This document shows, piece by piece, positions 1-4,776 of a stretch of 5,210 nucleotides of DNA (its first letter is position 1; each line of letters opens with the position of its first letter). The stretch is from positions 1-5,210 of the forward strand of contig CAKOXU010000041.1 in the NCBI GenBank assembly GCA_934130235.1, written 5' to 3'. The notes under the pieces were generated by a model. The model saw only the letters and a program-made list of their open reading frames with translations, ran no database searches and had not been told where the DNA came from. The position numbers and the translations under genes are program-made. The DNA is from an uncultured Bacilli bacterium. GTDB lineage: Bacteria; Bacillota_I; Bacilli_A; RF39; UBA660.

Positions 1-200
1 CCAAAAGAAGTGATGGGCACTAAAGCTCCTCCGCCTGCCCAAAGTACAAATTTATCATATATATTAAATGTATCTAAAAAAGTTCCGATAACTACAAATA
101 AACTTGTTATATGACCTGGAGTAAGTTTAGTATTGTCCAGTATTATTTGACCTATTAAACATACTAAACCACAAAATATAAAAGAATTTAAATATGTCAT
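1..200 (-). CDS. spoVAE: Stage V sporulation protein AE (SpoVAE), N-terminal part
   Basis: The first 66 codons of a gene that runs off the left edge. The visible protein begins MTYLNSFIFCGLVCLIGQ and continues with a KLTPGHI segment and a glycine-rich WAGGGALVPITSFG stretch. This matches my recollection of SpoVAE (SpoVAEb): a short polytopic membrane protein with a G-x-x-C-x-I-G-Q first helix, a K-L-T-P loop and a conserved G-A-x-x-P-x-x-G-F-G loop. SpoVA proteins form the inner-membrane channel complex for dipicolinic acid uptake by the forespore and release at germination. The ATG overlaps the spoVAD stop as ATGA. A GGAGG ribosome site (205-209) lies inside the last spoVAD codons, four bases before the ATG, which fixes the start and suggests translational coupling. 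The C-terminus and any following spoVA genes lie outside the window. The family call is secure; the exact paralogue is somewhat less so. Confidence 0.9.
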   Translation of the reverse strand, partial: MTYLNSFIFCGLVCLIGQIILDNTKLTPGHITSLFVVIGTFLDTFNIYDKFVLWAGGGALVPITSF

Positions 201-1183
201 AATACCTCCAAACTAATAGCATGCGCTATACTAGGAATAGATAATTTTTGATTACACATTGTAGGATTCATAAGTGCTCCTGTTGCAACCAATAAAACTT
301 TTTTTAATTCTTTTTTCTCTAATTTTTTAAAAATATATGAATATGCTACCAATGGAAGGCAAGCGACTCCAGATCCACCACTATAGACAGTTTGTTTATT
401 TATATCATATATCATACTTCCACAATCATTTAAATTATTTAAATCAATATTATATTCTTTACTCATATATTCTTTAAGTATTTTTTTACCAATGCATCCT
501 AAATCACCAGTTAATATTAAATCATAATAATTATTATCTCTATTTGTTTCTTTTAAATGAGTATAAATAGTGTCTGCAGCTGCAGGAGCCATTACTGCTC
601 CCATATTATTAACATCAGTTATACCCATATCTATTACTTTACCAATCGTTGATGATTCTACTTTTATTGTATTTTTTTTATTTGATAAATATAAAGTACC
701 ACATCCAGTAGTTGTAAAAGTTGTATAACACTTTTTAGGTCCACCATACTCAATAGGATTTCTATATTGCTTTTCAGCGCTTGTATTATGTGAGCTTGAT
801 GTAACAATCACATTATTTACTTGTCTTTTATCTATCATATTGGCTGCTAAAGCTATTGATAAACAACTTGATGCACAAGCACTATAGACACCTACTAGAG
901 GTATATCATCATTAATAGACGAATAAGTAGTCGCAACTATTTGATTTAAAAGATCTGATCCTATTCTTAAATCAAAATCAGTAATATTTTTTGATACTTT
1001 CTTTAATAATATATTTATTCCTTGCTTAATCATATTTATTTCTGCTTGTTCCCATGTTTTCGATTCAAAGTATAAATCCTTACAATAAGCATCATAATAC
1101 TCCTTTAAAGGACCTTTATATTCATATGGTCCTACAATAGTACTATAACCGTTAACGTATACATTATTATATTTAAATGTCAT
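197..1183 (-). CDS. spoVAD: Stage V sporulation protein AD (SpoVAD), dipicolinic-acid binding
   Basis: Encodes 328 residues, close to the roughly 338 of Bacillus SpoVAD and lacking only a few N-terminal residues. SpoVAD has a thiolase-like fold and is the peripheral SpoVA subunit that binds dipicolinic acid at the spore inner membrane. Visible family blocks are GSDLLNQ (75-81), SACASS around Cys103, SSHN (130-133), EYGG (145-148), VIDMGITD (183-190), MGAVMAPAAADTI (194-206), DLILTGDL (221-228), NDCGSMIY (252-259), GGSG (269-272), VATGAL (299-304) and SIPSIAH (315-321). Cys103 sits where thiolases carry their nucleophile, but the family is regarded as a binding protein rather than an enzyme. 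The ATG shares one base with the spoVAC stop (TAATG), and TTAGGAG lies just upstream inside spoVAC, so this start is well supported. The stop TGA overlaps the spoVAE ATG. The frame is intact, with no sign of decay. Confidence 0.96.
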   Translation of the reverse strand: MTFKYNNVYVNGYSTIVGPYEYKGPLKEYYDAYCKDLYFESKTWEQAEINMIKQGINILLKKVSKNITDFDLRIGSDLLNQIVATTYSSINDDIPLVGVYSACASSCLSIALAANMIDKRQVNNVIVTSSSHNTSAEKQYRNPIEYGGPKKCYTTFTTTGCGTLYLSNKKNTIKVESSTIGKVIDMGITDVNNMGAVMAPAAADTIYTHLKETNRDNNYYDLILTGDLGCIGKKILKEYMSKEYNIDLNNLNDCGSMIYDINKQTVYSGGSGVACLPLVAYSYIFKKLEKKELKKVLLVATGALMNPTMCNQKLSIPSIAHAISLEVL

Positions 1184-1623
1184 TAAATCACTCCTAACAG
1201 TATTCTAATAAGTCCAAAAAAATAAGCACTTACAACACCATATATAATAACCGTTCCTGCAAGTTTAAACATATTCATTCCAATACCAGTTACAAGCCCT
1301 TCTTTTCTATACTCTAGTGCTGCACTCATCATTGAATGAGCAAACCCTGTTATAGGTATAATAAGTCCACATTTACAAAAATTAACTATCTTATCAAAAA
1401 ATCCTAGGCATGTTAAAAAACAGCCTAAAAATACTAACGTTATTATCATAAAAACAGATGCATCTTTACTACTTATATTAAAGTTATAAGAATAGAAATT
1501 GATTAAAAAATTTCCAAGTACTCCCATTAATCCACCTGTTATGAATGCTACTAAAGCATTCTTAAATCTAGATTCTTTTGGAGTATATTTATTTACTATT
1601 TTTTGATATTCTTTTTTTTCCAT
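1183..1623 (-). CDS. spoVAC: Stage V sporulation protein AC (SpoVAC), membrane channel subunit
   Basis: Encodes 146 residues, the usual family length. SpoVAC is an inner-membrane SpoVA subunit; the Bacillus protein is reported to behave as a mechanosensitive channel and takes part in dipicolinic acid movement. A basic N-terminus (MEKKEYQKIVNKYTPKESR) is followed by hydrophobic segments near residues 23-44, 56-75, 84-101 and 118-144. Family blocks are ITGGLMG, NFY, PITGFAHSM (90-98), SAALEYRKEGLVTG (100-113) and NMFKLAG (117-123). The same frame stays open upstream to an ATG at 1690-1692, but that would overlap the preceding pilin gene and add 23 residues atypical of the family. The ATG at 1621-1623 has a GGGAGGA ribosome site nine bases upstream and gives the normal N-terminus. 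It is the first spoVA gene here: no spoVAA or spoVAB precedes it. A sigma-G-type promoter lies immediately upstream. Confidence 0.95.
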   Translation of the reverse strand: MEKKEYQKIVNKYTPKESRFKNALVAFITGGLMGVLGNFLINFYSYNFNISSKDASVFMIITLVFLGCFLTCLGFFDKIVNFCKCGLIIPITGFAHSMMSAALEYRKEGLVTGIGMNMFKLAGTVIIYGVVSAYFFGLIRILLGVI

Positions 1624-1626
1624 ATT

Positions 1627-1659
1627 AAAAAGTCCTCCCACTTTATTATGGGAAGACTT
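1627..1659 (-). terminator. Rho-independent terminator of the pilin genes
   Basis: On the minus strand, arms AAGTCTTCCCA (1659-1649) and TGGGAGGACTT (1640-1630) form an 11-bp stem with one G-U pair and an 8-base loop, followed by a run of T. It begins about 23 bases after the stop of the downstream pilin gene. The U run is short (five, two of them in the stem), so termination may be partial. The 3' arm is also the spoVAC ribosome site. Confidence 0.75.
1633..1639 (-). promoter_or_regulatory. spoVAC ribosome binding site inside a hairpin arm
   Basis: GGGAGGA, nine bases before the spoVAC ATG, fixes that start over the longer open frame. It lies wholly inside the 3' arm of the hairpin at 1630-1659. 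In RNA coming through from the pilin genes it would be base-paired. In RNA starting at the putative sigma-G promoter the 5' arm is absent and the site is free, although it then sits almost at the very 5' end of the message. Confidence 0.8.
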
Positions 1660-1673
1660 ATAGTTTTTTATGC
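1644..1673 (-). promoter_or_regulatory. Putative forespore sigma-G-type promoter for spoVAC-AD-AE
   Basis: On the minus strand, GCATA (1673-1669) and CATAATA (1650-1644) are separated by 18 bases. This fits the sigma-G consensus as I recall it from Bacillus (GHATR, 17-18 bases, CATNHTA) at every specified position. Bacillus spoVA is transcribed by sigma-G, so position and gene content agree. The expected start, near 1637, would give a leader of only about 14 bases. Sigma-F promoters look similar and cannot be excluded. Confidence 0.65.
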
Positions 1674-1682
1674 AATTAATTA

Positions 1683-2045
1683 TTAGCTGCATACTTCTTC
1701 ACTATATTCATAAAAATACTGTTTACCATTTAATTTAATAATAATAGAGCCTTCTAATGTATTTTCAGTAGTGGGATCTATTACTTTACTATCCTCAAAA
1801 TATCCATTGTCAATTAAATATGAGATATTTACACATGTTTGTGAACCATCTTCTATATATATATCACTATTAGTAAAATATTCTTGTGCAGCTTTTTTTG
1901 CTTCTGATATTTGTACGTTTTTAACTTTTTCTTTTGATTTTTTAACAGTTCCTGATATTGATACTATTGTTATTAAAGATATTATAGATAATATCACTAT
2001 TACTGCAAGTAATTCTATTAAAGTGAAAGCTTTATTATTTTTCAT
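1683..2045 (-). CDS. Type IV pilin-like protein, second of tandem pair
   Basis: Encodes 120 residues. The N-terminus MKNNKAFTLIELLAVIVIL is a class III prepilin signal: a short basic leader, cleavage before Phe7, Glu at mature position 5, then a hydrophobic helix to about residue 32. Such proteins are cut and N-methylated by a prepilin peptidase and assembled into type IV pili, competence pseudopili or related filaments. The globular part carries Cys71 and Cys119, probably a disulfide, and NGYFEDSKVIDPTT (80-93), all shared with the upstream paralogue. Oddly, the residue before the cleavage site is Ala6 instead of the nearly invariant Gly. The ATG is four bases from AGGAGG (2050-2055), which overlaps the upstream gene's stop, so the two are co-transcribed. 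No pilus ATPase, platform protein or peptidase is in the window, so which filament it serves is unknown. Confidence 0.88.
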   Translation of the reverse strand: MKNNKAFTLIELLAVIVILSIISLITIVSISGTVKKSKEKVKNVQISEAKKAAQEYFTNSDIYIEDGSQTCVNISYLIDNGYFEDSKVIDPTTENTLEGSIIIKLNGKQYFYEYSEEVCS

Positions 2046-2053
2046 ATTTCCTC

Positions 2054-2413
2054 CTAATTTTTACATACACTATTTTGATATACATATTTATATTGTGTTC
2101 CATCATATGTTATTAATACTGAACCTTGTAATTGTTCATTAGTAGTAGGATCTATTACTTTACTATTTTCAAAGTATCCATTGTTGATTAAATCTGATGT
2201 ATTTATACATGTACTACCATTAGTATCTAAATCAATATCACTGCTAATAAAATATTGTCGTGCAGCCTTTATCACTTCATTTTGTTGTATATCTTTTGTC
2301 TTATTCTTTGAATTGTCTATAGTATCAGCTACTGATACTATTGTTATTAATGCAATTACACCCATTATTACTAATACCGCAAGTAATTCTATAAGTGTAA
2401 AACCTTTTTTCAT
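2054..2413 (-). CDS. Type IV pilin-like protein, first of tandem pair
   Basis: Encodes 119 residues with a canonical prepilin start, MKKGFTLIELLAVLVIM: cleavage is expected between Gly4 and Phe5, with Glu at mature position 5 and a hydrophobic assembly helix to about residue 29. The soluble part has Cys69 and Cys117, a likely disulfide pair, and NGYFENSKVIDPTT (78-91). By hand alignment, about half or slightly more of the mature residues match the next gene, and similarity is visible in the DNA, so this is a tandem duplication. An AGGTGAT ribosome site (2417-2423) precedes the ATG, and a strong sigma-A promoter lies at 2437-2465. Expected site of action is the membrane and cell surface as a filament subunit. 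It might be a major pilin, a minor pilin or a competence-type pseudopilin; the sequence does not decide. Confidence 0.9.
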   Translation of the reverse strand: MKKGFTLIELLAVLVIMGVIALITIVSVADTIDNSKNKTKDIQQNEVIKAARQYFISSDIDLDTNGSTCINTSDLINNGYFENSKVIDPTTNEQLQGSVLITYDGTQYKYVYQNSVCKN

Positions 2414-2436
2414 ATCATCACCTATCTTATATATAA

Positions 2437-2465
2437 ATTATAGAATAATTGTATTAAAAAGTCAA
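2437..2465 (-). promoter_or_regulatory. Sigma-A promoter of the pilin pair
   Basis: On the minus strand, TTGACT (2465-2460) and TATAAT (2442-2437) with a 17-base spacer: one mismatch from the housekeeping consensus. The start would fall near 2430, giving a leader of about 17 bases before the first pilin ATG. It implies vegetative expression of the pilins, unlike the forespore-type promoter of the next operon. Confidence 0.85.
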
Positions 2466-2476
2466 TTATGTAAAAT

Positions 2477-2500
2477 AAAAAATGACTGGCGTCATTCTTT
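2477..2500 (-). terminator. Terminator after tRNA-Lys
   Basis: On the minus strand, AATGAC and GTCATT flank the loop GCCA (arms 2496-2491 and 2486-2481). The stem can extend by a G-U and A-U pairs into a run of T. It lies about 30 bases past the tRNA 3' end and just ahead of the pilin promoter, so it separates the two units. The stem is modest in GC. Confidence 0.65.
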
Positions 2501-2529
2501 ATACAAAAACTGTGTGATTACTATATAAA

Positions 2530-2605
2530 TGGTGACCCCTTAGGGATTCGAACCCTAGACCCACTGATTAAGAGTCAGTTGCTCTACCAACTGAGCTAAG
2601 GAGTC
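2530..2605 (-). tRNA. tRNA-Lys (anticodon CUU)
   Basis: A complete 76-base cloverleaf including encoded CCA. The acceptor stem GACTCCT/AGGGGTC has seven pairs with one wobble; D stem GCTC/GAGC; anticodon stem ACTGA/TCAGT around loop CTCTTAA; variable loop GGGTC; T stem TAGGG/CCCTA around TTCGAAT; discriminator A, then CCA. The anticodon CTT (2570-2572) reads lysine codon AAG. The sequence resembles known Firmicute tRNA-Lys genes. It stands alone, with its own likely promoter and terminator. Because C34 reads mainly AAG, a second tRNA-Lys (UUU) must exist elsewhere to read AAA, the predominant Lys codon in a genome this A+T-rich. Confidence 0.97.
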
Positions 2606-2618
2606 ATCAACGTATATA

Positions 2619-2647
2619 AGTATAGCACATAATTTAAAAAAATGAAA
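2619..2647 (-). promoter_or_regulatory. Likely tRNA-Lys promoter (extended -10)
   Basis: On the minus strand, TGCTATACT (2627-2619) is an extended -10 element ending 13 bases before the tRNA, which puts the start about seven bases ahead of its 5' end. The -35 position (TTTCAT at 17 bases) is poor, so the call rests on the -10 and its placement. Confidence 0.55.
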
Positions 2648-2665
2648 TAGTTTTTTAAAACTTTT

Positions 2666-4033
2666 TTATTTAAATCTAACTATAGGCATTGATGTATCTA
2701 TAGTTTTAAAACTATATCCATTGTTAATAGCATAATTAATAATACTTTCTAATGCATTAGCTGTTATCAATTTAATATCATGCATTAAAACTACATTAGC
2801 TCTACTTTTTGATAAATTATTTACAGTATTTGTATATACACAATTAGAATTATTACATCCACCAGCATCACCCGATGATATATTCCAATCTACATAATAA
2901 TACCCTCTATCTAGAACTTCATGTACTAAAGTATTCATTATACCTTTTGTATATCTATTACTTATAGTGTTGCTACTGCCACCTGGAAATCTAATTATAT
3001 TAGTCCTTGTACCTGTAATATTATATACTTTATCGTCTATTCTTTTTAAATCAGCAAAATAATTATCTACTGATGAATAGACTTGTGAATAAACATGTGT
3101 ATTTGTATGAAGAGCAAGTTTATGTCCTTCATTAAACTCTCTTCTTATCAACGCATCATTTCCTGAGCCTACTACAAAGAAAGTAGCTTTAATACCATAT
3201 TTTTTTAATATATTAAGTATTTTTTCGGTTGATCCACTTGATGATGGCCCATCATCAAAAGTAAGATATATTGTTCCAAAACCCGGTTCTTTTGGCTTGT
3301 ATACGTTAATATATCTCACAACGCTGGATGTATTATTTGAATCATCCGTAGCTGTATAAGTTATAGTATATTTACCTACCTGTTTCGTATTTAAATTAGA
3401 ATTAACTGAGACTTTTACATCTTTGGTGCAGTTATCTGATACAGTATAGCCTAAATCTTTATAATCAGTATTAACTAAAACATTAATGTTGTCTTTTCCA
3501 TTTAGAGTTATTTTGGGTTTTTCATTATCCTTCTTTTCAATAATTCTTTCAACCTTTATTATATTATTAGAAGAATCATTAACTTCATACATAATACTAT
3601 TATTAGTAGTAGTTATTTTTACTTTATCAGTCAAATCACCATCATATTCATCTATTGCTGTAAATCCCTCCTCTTGATATGTATCATTTGGACATATCAC
3701 AGTATTTTTTTCTCCATTAAGTTTTATTACTGGACTTACCTTATCTATTATATGAATAGTTCTATAACGTTTAAAAGTAATGAAAAGATATTTTAATTCG
3801 TATACTATTTGATACTCACCTATTTTATTTAAATTAATATTATTAATTATTTTTACTTTATTGTTAAATTTTGTACTATATCCTAATTCTTCATATTTAT
3901 CATTATAGTTTAAATATATTTCTTTATCACCTTTCAATTTAAATGACGTAGATATTATTATACAAAATGATATAAATATTATTATTAATAATAAAAGCAC
4001 TATTAACAAAATTGCAACTAACTTCCTCTTCAT
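2666..4033 (-). CDS. Membrane-anchored polysaccharide deacetylase with three Ig-like modules
   Basis: Encodes 455 residues. A basic start (MKRK) and a hydrophobic segment at about 5-29 form a signal anchor, placing the rest outside the membrane. Three Ig-like modules of the DUF5011/HYR type follow, at about 33-97, 100-168 and 173-245. They share starts such as KLNG or TLNG, a Y-x-(E/D)-x-G turn and, in the third, GKYTITYTATDDSNN. The NodB domain (about 252-450) has all motifs: TFDDGP (258-263), the zinc pair HTNTH (309-313), RFPGG (348-352), DWN (382-384) and LMHD (416-419). Asp, both His and the catalytic His are intact, so it should be an active metal-dependent deacetylase. The likely substrate is N-acetylated cell-wall glycan (peptidoglycan, PgdA-like), but chitin-like or surface polysaccharide is possible. 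It probably forms its own transcription unit. The ribosome site (GGGTG, seven bases before the ATG) is weak. It is not demonstrably a sporulation gene. Confidence 0.92.
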   Translation of the reverse strand: MKRKLVAILLIVLLLLIIIFISFCIIISTSFKLKGDKEIYLNYNDKYEELGYSTKFNNKVKIINNINLNKIGEYQIVYELKYLFITFKRYRTIHIIDKVSPVIKLNGEKNTVICPNDTYQEEGFTAIDEYDGDLTDKVKITTTNNSIMYEVNDSSNNIIKVERIIEKKDNEKPKITLNGKDNINVLVNTDYKDLGYTVSDNCTKDVKVSVNSNLNTKQVGKYTITYTATDDSNNTSSVVRYINVYKPKEPGFGTIYLTFDDGPSSSGSTEKILNILKKYGIKATFFVVGSGNDALIRREFNEGHKLALHTNTHVYSQVYSSVDNYFADLKRIDDKVYNITGTRTNIIRFPGGSSNTISNRYTKGIMNTLVHEVLDRGYYYVDWNISSGDAGGCNNSNCVYTNTVNNLSKSRANVVLMHDIKLITANALESIINYAINNGYSFKTIDTSMPIVRFK

Positions 4034-4056
4034 GTTTGTACACCCACTATATTTTT

Positions 4057-4085
4057 ATTATAGCACTAATACACAAAAAAAACAG
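4057..4085 (-). promoter_or_regulatory. Likely promoter of the deacetylase gene (extended -10)
   Basis: On the minus strand, TGCTATAAT (4065-4057) is a perfect extended -10. The -35 position 17 bases upstream is CTGTTT (4085-4080), a poor match that coincides with the 3' arm of the preceding terminator. The expected start is near 4050, with a leader of about 17 bases. I saw no sporulation sigma elements here. Confidence 0.65.
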
Positions 4086-4119
4086 CTTATTTAATTTTTT
4101 TTACTTTTTGGCTGTTTTT
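4075..4119 (-). terminator. Probable terminator of the 212-residue gene
   Basis: On the minus strand, AAAAACAGC (4119-4111) and GCTGTTTTT (4086-4078) pair into a 9-bp stem, and the 3' arm runs into eight T. The 5' arm and most of the 24-base loop lie inside the coding region, and the stop codon is in the loop. The large loop weakens it, and translating ribosomes would compete with folding. Confidence 0.5.
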
Positions 4120-4725
4120 AATTTCATTTAACATCAATTCTTCATCTTCATCAAAAAAGTCATATGCCTTAATAATAGCTGAAATATCTATAGATCCAAT
4201 ATGTTTTAATTCGATACAATCTTGTACCTTAAAATAATATATCAATGGATCTTTTTGATTAATATTTAAATCTTTAATTTTTTCTAAATCTTTTAAACGC
4301 AATTTTAATTTTTCTATTTCTTCTTCATCTTTAACTTCCATTATTCTATCACAAATAGTAGATATTTGTTCATTTATAGGTACTATTTCTCTTGAAAAGT
4401 CTTGATATAAATATTTCATCATATCTGAATTACCACTTAATAACCCATCTATTATTCTAATTAGATATGGATATGAGTAAACATCATATTCTAAGTCATA
4501 TCTTACACTATCAAATTCAGGCTTATCTATCAACTTCTTTTCTAGGTTTCGTATTTCAAATAAATCTCCCTTTTTATTTGGAACATTAATAACATTGTAC
4601 TCTTTAACATGAGTTATCTCACTACAATTATCAATTATAATTTTCTTTAATCTTGATAATTCTTTAGAATCTTTATATACATCATACTTATCTATCTTAT
4701 TATCTTTTTTCTTGTAATATATCAT
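4087..4725 (-). CDS. Hypothetical soluble protein, 212 residues
   Basis: I do not recognise this protein. It has no signal peptide, membrane segment or obvious catalytic or metal-binding motif. It is rich in Lys, Glu, Asp and Ile, with an unusually basic tail (KNSQKVKKIK). A charged stretch at about 117-152 (INEQISTIC, then VKDEEEIEKLKLRLKDLEKI) looks like a helical hairpin or short coiled coil, so it may self-associate or bind a partner. The three Cys (34, 125, 170) are scattered. The start is well supported: a GGGAGGA ribosome site lies five bases before the ATG, with an extended -10 promoter behind it. Codon use resembles that of its neighbours and the frame is intact, so this is a real gene. 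Likely cytoplasmic; no function can be inferred from the neighbours. Confidence 0.82.
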   Translation of the reverse strand: MIYYKKKDNKIDKYDVYKDSKELSRLKKIIIDNCSEITHVKEYNVINVPNKKGDLFEIRNLEKKLIDKPEFDSVRYDLEYDVYSYPYLIRIIDGLLSGNSDMMKYLYQDFSREIVPINEQISTICDRIMEVKDEEEIEKLKLRLKDLEKIKDLNINQKDPLIYYFKVQDCIELKHIGSIDISAIIKAYDFFDEDEELMLNEIKNSQKVKKIK

Positions 4726-4746
4726 ATGTTTCCTCCCTCTGATATA

Positions 4747-4776
4747 AGTATATCACTTTTAAATGAATGAATGCAA
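4747..4776 (-). promoter_or_regulatory. Likely promoter of the 212-residue gene
   Basis: On the minus strand, TTGCAT (4776-4771), 18 bases, TATACT (4752-4747), with TG one base ahead of the -10 (extended -10). The -35 hexamer begins directly after the stop codon of the flavodoxin-like gene. There is no terminator between the two genes, so readthrough is also possible. Confidence 0.6.

Noticed and set aside
197..199. TGA read as tryptophan (mycoplasma-type code)
   Set aside because: TGG is used for Trp, TGA ends spoVAD at the normal family C-terminus, and spore genes argue against Mollicutes.
1183..1692. Longer spoVAC starting at the ATG at 1690-1692
   Set aside because: It would add 23 residues atypical of SpoVAC, overlap the pilin gene and run through the hairpin; the ATG at 1621-1623 has the ribosome site and family N-terminus.
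1771..2142. Plus-strand open frame of 123 residues
   Set aside because: It is antisense to the two pilin genes, has no sensible ribosome site and no recognisable protein features; a shadow of the real coding frames.
1690..2410. Direct DNA repeats as a possible mobile element or array
   Set aside because: The matches are the coding similarity of the two duplicated pilin genes; there are no terminal inverted repeats, transposase or regular spacers.
2181..2528. Plus-strand open frame of 115 residues
   Set aside because: Antisense to the first pilin gene and its promoter and terminator region; its hydrophobicity is the complement of the pilin codons.
2631..2668. A/T-only inverted repeat after the deacetylase stop, followed by a T run
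   Set aside because: The possible stem (AGTTTT/AAAACT) is almost all A-T with a tiny loop; too weak to call a terminator, so whether transcription continues into the tRNA is open.
3486..3677. Plus-strand open frame of 63 residues
   Set aside because: Lies inside the deacetylase gene on the opposite strand, without a start signal or family match.
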